Shown here piece by piece: positions 1 through 8,582 of a stretch of DNA of 40,094 nt. The DNA comes from Alteromonadaceae bacterium. GTDB lineage: Bacteria > Pseudomonadota > Gammaproteobacteria > Enterobacterales > Alteromonadaceae. The position numbers were made by a program, and so were the translations under genes. The notes beneath the pieces are model-generated. The model was given only the letters and a program-made list of their open reading frames with translations, did not search any database and had not been told where the DNA came from. The stretch covers positions 1-40,094 of the forward strand of contig JABXHM010000045.1 of the NCBI GenBank assembly GCA_013373625.1. The letters run 5' to 3'. Each line of letters starts with the position of its first letter. The first letter of the stretch is position 1.

Positions 1-1
1 A

Positions 2-86
2 TGGTGCGGAAGGAGAGACTTGAACTCTCACGCCGTGAAGCACTGGAACCTAAATCCAGCGTGTCTACCAATTCCACCACTTCCGC
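2..86 (-). tRNA. tRNA-Leu (anticodon UAG)
   Basis: Read on the minus strand, the acceptor stem GCGGAAG pairs with CTTCCGC and is followed by an encoded ACCA end. The anticodon stem CTGGA/TCCAG encloses the loop TTTAGGT, giving anticodon TAG. The long variable arm typical of class II leucine tRNAs is present (85 nt in all). It lies 48 nt downstream of tRNA-Met on the same strand and probably shares its transcript, which may continue past the left edge of the window. Confidence 0.97.
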
Positions 87-134
87 GCAGTGTCTCGCAC
101 ATTAAAAAACCCATAAACTGGGTCTGCGAGAGAT

Positions 135-211
135 TGGTGGCTACGGCGAGATTCAAACTTGCGACCCCATCATTATGAGTGATGTGCTCTAACCAACTGA
201 GCTACGTAGCC
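135..211 (-). tRNA. tRNA-Met, elongator (anticodon CAU)
   Basis: On the minus strand GGCTACG pairs with CGTAGCC and is followed by ACCA. The anticodon stem CATCA/TGATG encloses CTCATAA, giving CAT. The first base pair is a Watson-Crick G-C, and the sequence is very close to E. coli metT, so it is an elongator and not an initiator tRNA. It is the first gene after the promoter at 248-276. Confidence 0.97.
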
Positions 212-247
212 TCCGATTTTTCACTTCCCTGTTGGGAAGTGGCGCGT

Positions 248-276
248 ATTATGCGTATATGTTCTGGGGTCGTCAA
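248..276 (-). promoter_or_regulatory. sigma70 promoter of the tRNA-Met/tRNA-Leu operon
   Basis: On the minus strand a TTGACG -35 box (271-276) is followed after exactly 17 nt by a CATAAT -10 box (248-253). The next bases, ACGCGCC, form a GC-rich discriminator of the kind found at stringently controlled stable-RNA promoters. It sits about 37 nt before the tRNA-Met 5' end. The stringent-control reading is inference. Confidence 0.75.
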
Positions 277-426
277 CCCCTTTTTTGACTCATTTGTTTA
301 ACTGCTTATTATATGTGCGCCACTGACGTATTTTCAGGCAAATATTGCCCTTACCACGCAGGATTAACCGCAATAATTAAAAGCACAGTATTTAGAAATG
401 GCATTTTGCAGTGTATTTACTGGTAC

Positions 427-453
427 AAAAAAGCCCTCATTCAGAGGGCTTTT
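427..453 (-). terminator. Rho-independent terminator after ychF
   Basis: A perfect 6-bp stem, gccctc (433-438) and gagggc (444-449), with a 5-nt loop is flanked by A runs on the left and T runs on the right. Read on the minus strand it ends in a run of six U residues and lies 24 nt past the ychF stop codon. Confidence 0.85.
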
Positions 454-476
454 GCATGCTTTTTAACGGTAATTAT

Positions 477-1568
477 TTATACATTAAAACGGAAATGAAT
501 GACGTCGCCGTCTTTTACAATGTACTCTTTACCTTCTAAACGCCATTTTCCGGCATCTTTTGCGCCTTGTTCACCGTTAAATTCAACGAAATGATCGTAG
601 CCAACCACTTCGGCACGTATAAAGCCTTTCTCAAAGTCGGTATGGATTTTTCCTGCCGCCTGAGGCGCGGTAGAGCCTTCCGGGAAGGTCCAGGCTCGAA
701 CTTCTTTTACACCGGCTGTGAAGTAGGTTTGTAACGTTAGCAGGTTGTATCCGGCGCGAATAACCCGATTTAATCCAGGCTCTTCAAGGCCCATGTCGGC
801 CATAAACTCAGCGCGATCTTCGTCGTCAAGTTCAGCAATATCGGACTCGATAGCAGCACAAACCGCTACGACAACCGCATTTTCCTTTTCAGCAATGGCT
901 TTAACCTGATCCAGATAAGGGTTGTTTTCAAAGCCGTCTTCGTTAACGTTTGCTACGTACATGGTTGGCTTCAGCGTTAGCATGTTCATGTAGCTGATTG
1001 CGGCGAGTTCTTCTTTGCTCAGATCAACAGAGCGCAGGAGCAAGCCTTCATCGAGGTGAGGTTTGATTTTTTCCAGCACTTTCATTTCGAATTTTGCGTC
1101 TGCGTCACCACCTTTGGCGCGCTTCGCTACCCGGTGCAGGGCCTTTTCTGTAGTCTCAAGGTCTGACAAGGCGAGTTCGGTGTTTATAATGTCGATATCA
1201 TCCTGCGGGTTTACTTTACCGGCAACATGGACAATATTTTCATTGTCGAAACAACGTACTACATGGCCAATCGCATCGGTTTCGCGGATATTGGCTAAAA
1301 ATTTGTTGCCCAGTCCTTCACCTTTGGAGGCGCCCTCTACCAGCCCGGCAATGTCAACAAACTCCATGGTCGTTGGCACGACGCGCTGTGGATTAACAAT
1401 CTCGGCGAGCTTATCTAAGCGTAGATCCGGTACAGGTACCACACCGGTATTAGGTTCAATGGTACAAAACGGAAAGTTTGCAGCTTCGATACCAGCTTTG
1501 GTTAATGCATTGAAAAGCGTTGACTTACCGACGTTTGGCAGGCCAACAATGCCACATTTAAATCCCAT
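477..1568 (-). CDS. ychF: Redox-responsive ATPase/GTPase YchF (Obg family)
   Basis: YchF (EngD, human OLA1) is a ribosome-associated P-loop nucleotidase that prefers ATP and takes part in stress responses. The 363-aa length is the family norm. The P-loop GLPNVGKST is at residues 9-17, the switch II motif DIAG at 72-75, and the non-canonical G4 motif NVNE, which explains ATP preference in this family, at 207-210. The conserved His of the IVHV segment (about 114) is present. The C-terminal part carries the TGS domain ending in HFRFNV. It lies 22 nt after pth, the same order as in E. coli (pth-ychF), and is followed by a terminator. The ATG at 1568 matches the family N-terminus ([12 protein letters not shown]). 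Confidence 0.98.
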   Translation of the reverse strand: MGFKCGIVGLPNVGKSTLFNALTKAGIEAANFPFCTIEPNTGVVPVPDLRLDKLAEIVNPQRVVPTTMEFVDIAGLVEGASKGEGLGNKFLANIRETDAIGHVVRCFDNENIVHVAGKVNPQDDIDIINTELALSDLETTEKALHRVAKRAKGGDADAKFEMKVLEKIKPHLDEGLLLRSVDLSKEELAAISYMNMLTLKPTMYVANVNEDGFENNPYLDQVKAIAEKENAVVVAVCAAIESDIAELDDEDRAEFMADMGLEEPGLNRVIRAGYNLLTLQTYFTAGVKEVRAWTFPEGSTAPQAAGKIHTDFEKGFIRAEVVGYDHFVEFNGEQGAKDAGKWRLEGKEYIVKDGDVIHFRFNV

Positions 1569-1590
1569 AATGGAGCCCTTGAAATAGAAG

Positions 1591-2178
1591 TTAGATTTCT
1601 GCTTTAAAACTGTGAAGGCGATTTTGCGCCATTTTCAGATCATTTTTAAGTAAAATTTCTGTACAACGCACGGCTTCATCAATGGCTTGCTCAATAGCGG
1701 TTCGCTCATTAGCAGCGGGTTTCCCCAGCACATGCCCGGTGACTTTACTTTTATGACCCGGGTGGCCAATACCAATACGTAAGCGCAAAAATTCGCGGTT
1801 ATTACCCATTCGGGCGACAATATCGCGAATGCCGTTCTGACTTGAACTACCACCTACCTTGTATTTTGCCACACCTGGGGGCAAATCAAGTTCATCAAAG
1901 GCAACCAGCATTTGCTCTGGTTCGATACGATAAAAATTTGCCAGTGCTGCAACAGACTGGCCGCTTTTATTCATGAAGGTAGTAGGGTAGAGCAGACGAA
2001 TGTCCTGACCAGCAATGGTAACTCTGGCTGTTTTACCAAAGAATTTACTGTCGGGAGATAAAGACGTGTTGAACGTTGAAGCGAGTTCTTCTAAAAACCA
2101 CGCACCCGCATTGTGGCGTGTTTGTTCGTATTCGGGGCCTGGATTACCCAGGCCCACAATGAGACGAATGTCTGCCAA
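1591..2178 (-). CDS. pth: Peptidyl-tRNA hydrolase
   Basis: Pth cleaves peptidyl-tRNAs that drop off the ribosome, recycling tRNA in the cytoplasm. At 195 aa it is the usual length. Catalytic and binding residues are present: N12 in GLGNPG, H22 in TRHNAG, N70 in FMNKSG and D95 in [10 protein letters not shown]. The clamp region is odd: where E. coli has GGGHGGHNGL, this protein has GGSSSQNGI (residues 109-117), one residue shorter, with the conserved His next to the Asn replaced by Gln. The rest ([17 protein letters not shown]) is typical, so activity is likely but the clamp is atypical. The start lies 5 nt after the rplY stop, so the two are co-transcribed. Confidence 0.96.
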   Translation of the reverse strand: MADIRLIVGLGNPGPEYEQTRHNAGAWFLEELASTFNTSLSPDSKFFGKTARVTIAGQDIRLLYPTTFMNKSGQSVAALANFYRIEPEQMLVAFDELDLPPGVAKYKVGGSSSQNGIRDIVARMGNNREFLRLRIGIGHPGHKSKVTGHVLGKPAANERTAIEQAIDEAVRCTEILLKNDLKMAQNRLHSFKAEI

Positions 2179-2183
2179 AGGAA

Positions 2184-2828
2184 TTATTCCTCAGTAGCGC
2201 CGTCTTCTTCACTTTCACCTTCTGCTTCATCAGCCGCAGGCGCTTTTGGCGCAGGCTTGATAGTGACTACAGCAAGGTCATGAGCTTCGTCACCTTTTGC
2301 TAGCTCAACAGAAGAAACACCTGCAGGCAGAGTCAGATCTGACAAATGCAGTGTTTGATCCATTTCAACGCCAGCCATGTCTACTTCGATGAACTCAGGC
2401 AGATCTTTAGGTAAACAAGTGATTTCAACTTCGTTTACGTGGTGTTCTGCAATGCCGCCGTCTTTCACAGCCTGACATTTGGCTTCGTTGATGAAGTGAA
2501 TTGGAACAGAAGTGTGAACGTCCTGACCAGCAATTACGCGTTGGAAATCCAGGTGAGTAATTTTAGGCTTGAAAGGGTGACGTTGTACGTCTTTAAGCAG
2601 CGCTTCAACGTTCTTACCACCGATGTTCAAAGTCAGAACGTGAGAGTAAAACGCTTCAAAATCAGCAGCGTTGATTACTTTATTGTGGTCAAGTGTTAAC
2701 GCTACAGGCGCTTCATCACCACCGTAAAGGATCGCAGGAACTTTGTCAGTAAGACGAAGGCGGCGGCTCGCACCTTTCCCCAGGTCAGTACGGACTTCTG
2801 CATCCAAATTAAAAATCGCATCAGACAT
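2184..2828 (-). CDS. rplY: Ribosomal protein L25, long (TL5/CTC) form
   Basis: L25 binds 5S rRNA in the 50S subunit. This 214-aa protein is the long form: an N-terminal L25 domain (about residues 5-95) followed by the CTC-type beta domain and an acidic tail rich in Ala, Glu and Asp. E. coli L25 has only the first domain (94 aa). The ATG at 2828 is preceded by a GGAGA ribosome binding site, and it heads the rplY-pth-ychF minus-strand operon. A hairpin in its leader (2865-2887) may take part in control. Confidence 0.96.
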   Translation of the reverse strand: MSDAIFNLDAEVRTDLGKGASRRLRLTDKVPAILYGGDEAPVALTLDHNKVINAADFEAFYSHVLTLNIGGKNVEALLKDVQRHPFKPKITHLDFQRVIAGQDVHTSVPIHFINEAKCQAVKDGGIAEHHVNEVEITCLPKDLPEFIEVDMAGVEMDQTLHLSDLTLPAGVSSVELAKGDEAHDLAVVTIKPAPKAPAADEAEGESEEDGATEE

Positions 2829-2864
2829 CAGATGTCTCCAAATAGTATAAAGATTGATTATTCA

Positions 2865-2887
2865 CAGGTTTTCGCGACCAAAACCTG
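2865..2887 (-). promoter_or_regulatory. Hairpin in the rplY mRNA leader
   Basis: A perfect 8-bp inverted repeat, CAGGTTTT (2865-2872) and AAAACCTG (2880-2887), with a 7-nt loop lies about 37 nt upstream of the rplY start. No U run follows on the minus strand, so it is not an obvious terminator. Autogenous control of rplY in E. coli and relatives has been described, so a leader structure is plausible. The role here is inference. Confidence 0.45.
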
Positions 2888-2989
2888 CCGTTGATAAGGC
2901 TAACTAGCAGTGAGAAATACCCACTGGTTAACCCAGCCCTAAATTAAAAGGCGGCGAATTCTACCACTGGGCGCGTAAAGTTACAAATA

Positions 2990-3400
2990 TCAGAGGGATT
3001 TTAATTTTTGTGTTGATGAGAACGGTGGTTTAGCGTGACTATCGTCAACGACGGTTACTGATTTAACGTCAAGTAATTCACCAAACTGGGTAAAAGTCAT
3101 CATGTCGTGGTTAATGCTGCCTTTTATTTCAACTTCCAGACCATCAAGGCGAAACTCTGCAGGTAGTCTGCGTAGGGTATAGCGTTGATTATCGGTGGTA
3201 ATAAGGGCAAAAAAACCACCTTCTATGGTCTTATAAACTATGGTGCCACGAAAATGTTGTTGTACAGTTGCCTGTTCCTGTTGTGCGGTATCGTTCTCTT
3301 GGGGCGTTGTCATGGTTGGTTGCTCTGCTGCATCACTACAAGCCATTAAGCCGGAGGTTAATAACAATATTGCCGGTATCCAAAGGTTATCACTAAGCAT
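2990..3400 (-). CDS. Unknown lipoprotein with a small OB-like domain
   Basis: I do not recognise this 136-aa protein. The N-terminus is a lipoprotein signal peptide with lipobox LMAC and lipidated Cys at residue 21. A polar Gln/Thr/Glu-rich linker (about 22-48) follows. The C-terminal half (about 50-118) alternates short hydrophobic strands, for example FRGTIVYKT, FALITTD, LEVEIKG and VKSVTVV, which suggests a small beta-barrel such as an OB fold. Asp follows the lipidated Cys only at position +2 after Ser, so the outer membrane is the likely destination. It stands alone between rplY and the lipase gene. Function unknown. Confidence 0.75.
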   Translation of the reverse strand: MLSDNLWIPAILLLTSGLMACSDAAEQPTMTTPQENDTAQQEQATVQQHFRGTIVYKTIEGGFFALITTDNQRYTLRRLPAEFRLDGLEVEIKGSINHDMMTFTQFGELLDVKSVTVVDDSHAKPPFSSTQKLKSL

Positions 3401-3632
3401 AGGGTGTATCCTGACCTCATTGATTGTCTGCAGTGTGTATCAGTATGGCTGAACAATGACTGAATTGTCACGATCACCGATTATTCACGTGTTTGCAGAG
3501 CATTCAACGTTTTTTCGTCCCGATGCGCTTCTCGCAGGTCTTTTGTCGTTTTTTTGCGGGCGCAATGGCTGCGGCTCAGCGAGGCCCGTGACGCAGGTGG
3601 GTGAATATCAGCATAGCATTCAGCTTAGCGGG

Positions 3633-4421
3633 CTAATGTTTGTCAAATAAGGTTTTATTGCGAATATATTTTTTCATGTAATGGTAAGTGATAGGGCGTA
3701 ATAACCAGCTTTTCATAGAACGCAAAAAACGGGCGTAGGTGGGCGTGTTTTCATATATCTGTTCGTCATGCAGCCACAGCATTTTTCCTACGTGAATGAA
3801 CAAATAAGGGACCAGGGGCATAAATGTAACAATATCAAGGTCACAGCAGATACGATAGGTTTTGTTATGGAGCTGATACCCTCGCTTATATCCGAGTGAG
3901 CCAAATGCAGGTTGTCCAAAGGTTACCACGCGCTTTATCCTTTTGGCGTAAGTATGTTCAAAAGTGTTGGCAAACATGCAGGCCATGGCGCCGCCCGACG
4001 AATGCCCAATAAAAGTGAATTTTTTGTCAGCCTTAACCAAGGGCGCAAGCACTAAAAACAATAGCTCTTGCAGGGGTAAGGCCTGTTCCACAGATTTATG
4101 GCTTGAATACATCGGCTGGAAGAGCAACCGTTTGAACCCCCAGTGCACTCGCCCTGGTTGCTTGTTGTGTTTAACCGGTAAAAAGCAGAAGTTACCCAAC
4201 CAGTCACCAAATGTAATAGAGCCACGAAACACCACAATGACTTCTTTTTTATCATCGCGCCATAACACCCGTACTCCGATCCGCTCATGTTTGTCCATAA
4301 GCAATCTTTCATGGAACGCTTCGAGGGTTTCCGGGTGGGAAAAGTACGAGCCAGGATAGGCCATTTGGCAAAGAATCGCGTAGCGTTCGTACTGATACTG
4401 TTTTAGCTTTTTCACAACCAA
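3633..4421 (-). CDS. Class 3 lipase family protein
   Basis: This 262-aa protein belongs to the lipase class 3 alpha/beta-hydrolase family. The oxyanion-side strand VIVVFRGS lies at about 61-68. The nucleophile elbow GHSSGG places Ser141. The acid is probably D196 in DLDIVTFMPL, and the His is probably H247 in TYHYMKKY, matching the family order Ser-Asp-His. No signal peptide is seen, so it appears cytoplasmic or is exported by an unknown route. It is monocistronic; the flanking intergenic regions (232 and 226 nt) show no other gene. The natural substrate cannot be told from sequence. Confidence 0.85.
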   Translation of the reverse strand: MVVKKLKQYQYERYAILCQMAYPGSYFSHPETLEAFHERLLMDKHERIGVRVLWRDDKKEVIVVFRGSITFGDWLGNFCFLPVKHNKQPGRVHWGFKRLLFQPMYSSHKSVEQALPLQELLFLVLAPLVKADKKFTFIGHSSGGAMACMFANTFEHTYAKRIKRVVTFGQPAFGSLGYKRGYQLHNKTYRICCDLDIVTFMPLVPYLFIHVGKMLWLHDEQIYENTPTYARFLRSMKSWLLRPITYHYMKKYIRNKTLFDKH

Positions 4422-4600
4422 CTTAAAGCAAAGACATTTGCACTTTAGTATGCCATCTGAAAATCACAGTTATATGACAGATGAACAAAATTGCGTTGTT
4501 TGCTAAATGACGCGCTCTTGCACTTGAAACGTCAATAGCAAAAGAAGCTGGTTGGGTGTTGTTGTACATCGATCGGCAGGGGGACTGCATAGTACTACGT

Positions 4601-4628
4601 AAAAAGGGTAGCTAAAAGCTACCCTTTT
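4601..4628 (-). terminator. Rho-independent terminator after prs
   Basis: A 7-bp stem gggtagc (4606-4612) and gctaccc (4618-4624) has a 5-nt loop. On the minus strand it is followed by five U residues (the A run 4601-4605). A T run on the other side could let it work in both directions. It lies 20 nt past the prs stop. Confidence 0.85.
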
Positions 4629-4647
4629 GATTTGTTTTTGCCGTAGA

Positions 4648-5595
4648 TTAGTATTCAAACATGGCAGAAATAGATTCTTCGTTGCTAATGCGACGAATTG
4701 TTTCAGCCAGCATTTCTGATAACGTTAGCTGCTTAACTTTCCCAATGGCTCTCATCTCTTTGGCAAGTGGAATGCTGTCAGTGATAATGATTTCATCAAT
4801 AACAGAGTCCTGTAGGTTCTTTGCCGCATTGCCAGAGAATATGGCATGGGTCGCATAAGCATACACCTTACGCGCGCCATGGGCTTTGAGTGCTTCGGCC
4901 GCTTTTGCCAGTGTGCCGCCAGTATCAATCATATCGTCAACAATAATACAATCGCGCTCTTTTACGTCACCAATGATGTTCATTACCTGCGCAACATTGG
5001 CTTTCGGGCGACGTTTGTCAATAATGGCGAGGTCTGAGTCATTGAGCAATTTTGCCGTTGCTCGTGCCCTTACCACACCACCGATGTCTGGTGATACAAC
5101 GACAGGATCTTTAAAGTCACGCTGGAACATATCATTAAGCAAAATCGGTGTACCGAAAGCATTATCTACCGGTACATCAAAAAAACCCTGGATCTGTTCT
5201 GCGTGCAGGTCGATAGTCAGTACCCGATCGACACCCACGTTAGATAAAAAATCGGCTACCACTTTCGCAGTAATCGGTACACGGGCTGAACGAACACGAC
5301 GGTCTTGCCGGGCATAACCAAAGTAAGGAATTACCGCTGTGATACGACCTGCAGAAGCTCTGCGCAGGGCATCGATCATAACAATGAGTTCCATTAGGTT
5401 ATCGTTAGTTGGTGCACAAGTAGACTGGATAATAAAAACGTCCGAGCCACGGACGTTTTCATGAATTTCTACTGCTATTTCACCGTCACTAAAACGGCCG
5501 ACGGTGGCGTTACCAAGTTTGGTGTAGAGGCGATTGGCAACTTTCTGGGCTAGTTCAGGAACTGCGTTACCTGCAAAGAGCTTCATGTCTGGCAC
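4648..5595 (-). CDS. prs: Ribose-phosphate pyrophosphokinase (PRPP synthetase)
   Basis: Prs transfers pyrophosphate from ATP to ribose 5-phosphate to make PRPP for purine, pyrimidine, His, Trp and NAD synthesis. The 315-aa protein is nearly collinear with E. coli Prs. It shows the ATP-binding segment YARQDRR (94-100), the catalytic His131 in [11 protein letters not shown], and the PRPP loop [10 protein letters not shown] (219-228). The C-terminus [14 protein letters not shown] is typical. It follows lolB, ispE and tRNA-Gln on the same strand, as in E. coli apart from the tRNA, and ends at a strong terminator. Confidence 0.99.
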   Translation of the reverse strand: MPDMKLFAGNAVPELAQKVANRLYTKLGNATVGRFSDGEIAVEIHENVRGSDVFIIQSTCAPTNDNLMELIVMIDALRRASAGRITAVIPYFGYARQDRRVRSARVPITAKVVADFLSNVGVDRVLTIDLHAEQIQGFFDVPVDNAFGTPILLNDMFQRDFKDPVVVSPDIGGVVRARATAKLLNDSDLAIIDKRRPKANVAQVMNIIGDVKERDCIIVDDMIDTGGTLAKAAEALKAHGARKVYAYATHAIFSGNAAKNLQDSVIDEIIITDSIPLAKEMRAIGKVKQLTLSEMLAETIRRISNEESISAMFEY

Positions 5596-5625
5596 AAGTG
5601 TTTCCTCAGTGCATTTAATAAGAGG

Positions 5626-5701
5626 TGGCTGGGGTAGCAGGACTCGAACCTACGGATGGCGGGATCAAAACCCGCTGCCTTACCAACTTGGCTATACCCC
5701 A
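5626..5701 (-). tRNA. tRNA-Gln (anticodon UUG)
   Basis: On the minus strand the acceptor stem TGGGGTA pairs with TACCCCA, followed by discriminator G and encoded CCA. The anticodon stem GCGGG/CCCGC encloses TTTTGAT, giving TTG. The weak U-A first pair is usual for glutamine tRNAs. It sits 6 nt after the ispE stop and 30 nt before prs, so it is probably cut out of a transcript that also carries protein genes. Confidence 0.97.
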
Positions 5702-5707
5702 TCAATG

Positions 5708-6592
5708 TTAAGTCGTTTGGGCTTTAGACACCTGTTCTAATTTTAATCTAAGCGGTGATGTGTGCATCCCATTTGCAACAAAGCCGGTCCATTTTTTGGG
5801 GAGCGCGTTAAGCGCCGCCTTTGCCTGTTCCGGGTCACAAAATGAAGCAAATACGCACGCGCCTGTGCCTGTCATCCTCGACGGTGCGTAGTGTAACAAC
5901 CACTGTAATAAATTTGCAACTTCCGGTGCTGATTTACAGACAATTTTTTCGCAATCATTGCGCGTGCCTTCAAAGCTGTAATCCTGCCAGTGAATCGGTG
6001 CGCTATTCCGTGGCAAATCCGGCATACTGAACACTTCGGCTGTACTGATATGAATGCCTGGAAAAACAACCAGATACGTTCTTTTCTCTAATGATACAGG
6101 GGTAATTTTTTCACCGACACCAGCGGCAAATGCCGTCTTGCCGTGAACGAATATAGGCACATCTGCCCCCAATTTAAGGGCTAAGTTCGCGAGTTGGTCA
6201 ACCGTCAATCCACATTGCCAGTAATGGTTTAATGCCACCAAAGTGGTCGCAGCATTAGACGAGCCCCCGCCAATGCCACCGCCCATAGGTAATTGTTTAT
6301 CAATAAGAATATCGCAGCCATATGGCACATTACAGTGGGCTTTAAGATACTGCGCGGCGCGATAAATTAAATTATCTTCATTCTTTACACCAGACATGGC
6401 ATTTAACAGTACTATTTTGCCGGAATCATTTGGCATGAAGGCAAGTTGGTCACCGTAGTCCAGCATCTGGAACAATGTTTGTAACTGATGATAACCGTCT
6501 GCATTACGCCCGGTGATGTGTAAAAAAAGGTTGAGCTTGGCCGGGCTTGGCCACCAGTCAGGTTGACCAAAAGAGTTGTTTAGAGTGTCCAT
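5708..6592 (-). CDS. ispE: 4-diphosphocytidyl-2-C-methyl-D-erythritol kinase
   Basis: IspE phosphorylates CDP-methylerythritol in the MEP route to isoprenoids. The 294-aa protein is a GHMP kinase: PAKLNLFLHI at 17-26 holds the catalytic Lys19, the glycine-rich ATP loop PMGGGIGGGSSNAAT lies at 102-116, and GADVPIF places the catalytic Asp144. The C-terminal motif MTGTGACVFASF is also present. Its start overlaps the lolB end by 13 nt, so the two are translationally coupled, and tRNA-Gln follows 6 nt after its stop. Confidence 0.98.
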   Translation of the reverse strand: MDTLNNSFGQPDWWPSPAKLNLFLHITGRNADGYHQLQTLFQMLDYGDQLAFMPNDSGKIVLLNAMSGVKNEDNLIYRAAQYLKAHCNVPYGCDILIDKQLPMGGGIGGGSSNAATTLVALNHYWQCGLTVDQLANLALKLGADVPIFVHGKTAFAAGVGEKITPVSLEKRTYLVVFPGIHISTAEVFSMPDLPRNSAPIHWQDYSFEGTRNDCEKIVCKSAPEVANLLQWLLHYAPSRMTGTGACVFASFCDPEQAKAALNALPKKWTGFVANGMHTSPLRLKLEQVSKAQTT

Positions 6593-7179
6593 TGCGTAAT
6601 TCGTATTTTAATCCACTGGTTAGCATCGGTTGTATTAGTGAGTTTGATATTATGTGGTAGCCACACATCCTCCACCTGACCATAGCTTGAGTAATCAACC
6701 ACCCAACCCTGACATTGTCGACAGCCGGGGATTAGTCGTTTGAGTAAACCATTGTCATTGAGCGTGTAGCTGTCAGAGGGCAGTGGTACGCCTTTCACCC
6801 AGCTAAGGAGCTGTGCGAGAGGGATATCCCAGCCAGTCGTTGTATACAGTAACGCACTGGCACTGGCATCGGTATACACTTCGTCGTCGGCTTCCAGTCT
6901 TGCGCCGTCGGCGGATTGCGTCATATCGACCAGGGTGACGCCGAGAAAATTACTCAGGCGAAACGTAAATAGCGGATCCTCGACTTGCCAGCGCATTGAA
7001 GCACTGACAGACTGTTCAGGGCCTTTGAGTGCCAGTTTACCGTTGATCTGCCATTGTTTAATCTGGTCGAGCCTGAGCAATTGAACGGGCAGATCGATCT
7101 TACCTTCTGGTGGTGGGGGGCGGGTGGCGCACGCAGTAAGGAACATTACAAACACGAAGACAAATGCGAGCCGGATCAC
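6580..7179 (-). CDS. lolB: Outer-membrane lipoprotein receptor LolB
   Basis: LolB takes lipoproteins from periplasmic LolA and inserts them in the outer membrane. The 199-aa protein has a short hydrophobic leader and lipobox LTAC with lipidated Cys17. The mature part matches LolB in length and in motifs such as WQINGKLAL, SASMRWQ and the GWDIPLAQLLSWVKG segment. It heads the lolB-ispE-tRNA-Gln-prs unit and is divergent from hemA with 113 nt between them, exactly as in E. coli. Confidence 0.95.
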   Translation of the reverse strand: MIRLAFVFVFVMFLTACATRPPPPEGKIDLPVQLLRLDQIKQWQINGKLALKGPEQSVSASMRWQVEDPLFTFRLSNFLGVTLVDMTQSADGARLEADDEVYTDASASALLYTTTGWDIPLAQLLSWVKGVPLPSDSYTLNDNGLLKRLIPGCRQCQGWVVDYSSYGQVEDVWLPHNIKLTNTTDANQWIKIRITQWTL

Positions 7180-7233
7180 GGTTTAACCTAAAAAATCTAT
7201 CAGGCCGATAGTTGAACATAGAACTATCCGCAC

Positions 7234-7262
7234 TTTCAATCATTTTGGCTTTTTCGTACAAT
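7234..7262 (+). promoter_or_regulatory. Candidate hemA promoter
   Basis: A TTTCAA -35 box (7234-7239) and a TACAAT -10 box (7257-7262) are separated by 17 nt. The expected start, near 7269, gives a leader of about 24 nt before the hemA ATG. It lies in the short divergent region between lolB and hemA. Confidence 0.5.
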
Positions 7263-7292
7263 GCCGCTCCACACTAGCCGTAAACGAAACTC

Positions 7293-8558
7293 ATGACCCT
7301 GATTGCCCTCGGAATTAACCACAAAACTGCACCGGTTGAGTTGCGCGAAAAAGTTGCGTTCACACCGGACTCGCTGGTTGAGGCGTTGTCGTCACTGAAA
7401 AATGTGAACGGTATTGAAGAGTCAGTTATTGTTTCAACCTGTAATCGCACAGAAGTGTATGTGTCAGCAGAGACTCATTGCGCAGAGCAATTAATAGAGT
7501 GGCTGGCGCACTTTCATAATGTCGATGCCAACGAACTTAGCGCCAATGCATACATTCATGAGCAGGCTGCTGCGATCAATCATGTAATGCGAGTGGCTAG
7601 CGGACTTGATTCGCTGGTGCTCGGCGAGCCGCAAATTCTGGGGCAAATTAAACAAGCCTTTAACAATGCCAAGCATTCAGGCATGGTCAGCACTCAGTTT
7701 GATAAGTTGTTTCAACATACCTTTGCGGTTGCCAAGCGGGTGCGCAGTGAAACTGAAATTGGTGCTAACGCAGTATCTGTGGCGTTTGCGGCAGTACAAT
7801 TGGCAAAACATATCTTTGCCCGTTTGCCCGAGCGCTCCGTTTTACTGGTTGGCGCCGGTGAGACCATTGAACTGGTGGCGCAACACCTCAAAGAACAGGG
7901 CGTGGCGCGGCTGGCTGTCGCTAACCGCACCCGAGCCCGCGCCGAAGCGCTTGCCGGCAGCTTAGGTGCAGATGTCATGACCCTGAGCCAATTACCTGAA
8001 ACGCTACATAAATTTGATATTGTGATCAGTTCTACAGCCAGCCAGTTGCCTTTGATTGGCAAGGGCATGGTGGAAGACGCTCTCAGGCAGCGACGTAATT
8101 TACCCATGTTTATGGTTGATTTGGCGGTACCACGGGATATCGAAGCGCAGGTCAATGAATTAGGTGATGCTTACCTTTATACGGTGGATGATTTGCAGCA
8201 TATCGTGCAGCAGAATATGGCGTCCAGAGAACAAGCTGCCGAAGAAGCTGTTAAAATAATTGAGCAGCAGGTGATAAACTACCAGCAGTGGCAACAATCC
8301 CGAAAAACAGTTGATCTGGTGAAAGAATACCGGGACCGTGGAAACCAACAACGCCAGGAGCTGGTTGAGAAAGCCCTTAAGCAATTACAAGAAGGCAAAG
8401 ATGCCGAAGATGTCGTGCAGGAACTAGGCTATAAATTAACCAATAGCTTACTGCATGCACCAACCCGGGCTTTGCGTGATGCTTCCATGCAGGTGGATCA
8501 GCATACAACCAAGTGGTTGAGCCGGGTGTTGGAACTGGATAACGACTCATCCAGCTAA
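7293..8558 (+). CDS. hemA: Glutamyl-tRNA reductase
   Basis: HemA reduces glutamyl-tRNA to glutamate-1-semialdehyde, the first committed step of C5 haem synthesis. The 421-aa protein has the nucleophilic Cys50 in STCNRTEVY, the substrate segment HVMRVASGLDSLVLGEPQILGQ split over residues 96-117, and an NADPH-binding domain with the VLLVGAGE loop. A C-terminal helical dimerisation domain ends the protein. The N-terminal TLIALGINHKTAPV is the classic start and supports the ATG. It begins a plus-strand run hemA-prfA-prmC whose spacing (24 and 2 nt) implies an operon, as in E. coli. Confidence 0.99.
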   Translation: MTLIALGINHKTAPVELREKVAFTPDSLVEALSSLKNVNGIEESVIVSTCNRTEVYVSAETHCAEQLIEWLAHFHNVDANELSANAYIHEQAAAINHVMRVASGLDSLVLGEPQILGQIKQAFNNAKHSGMVSTQFDKLFQHTFAVAKRVRSETEIGANAVSVAFAAVQLAKHIFARLPERSVLLVGAGETIELVAQHLKEQGVARLAVANRTRARAEALAGSLGADVMTLSQLPETLHKFDIVISSTASQLPLIGKGMVEDALRQRRNLPMFMVDLAVPRDIEAQVNELGDAYLYTVDDLQHIVQQNMASREQAAEEAVKIIEQQVINYQQWQQSRKTVDLVKEYRDRGNQQRQELVEKALKQLQEGKDAEDVVQELGYKLTNSLLHAPTRALRDASMQVDQHTTKWLSRVLELDNDSSS

Positions 8559-8582
8559 TTATTAATTTGAATCAGGAAAAGT

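Noticed and set aside
1063..1587. 174-codon open frame on the plus strand
   Set aside because: It lies entirely antisense to ychF, is rich in Ser and Pro as codon shadows are, and has no ribosome binding site.
3456..3650. 64-codon plus-strand frame in the gap before the lipase gene
   Set aside because: No ribosome binding site, no signal peptide or domain, and it overlaps the lipase end.
4886..5317. 143-codon open frame antisense to prs
   Set aside because: Shadow of a highly conserved gene, with no motif or start signal of its own.
7712..8155. 147-codon open frame antisense to hemA
   Set aside because: Shadow of hemA; composition is Ser/Arg/Ala-rich and no domain is recognisable.
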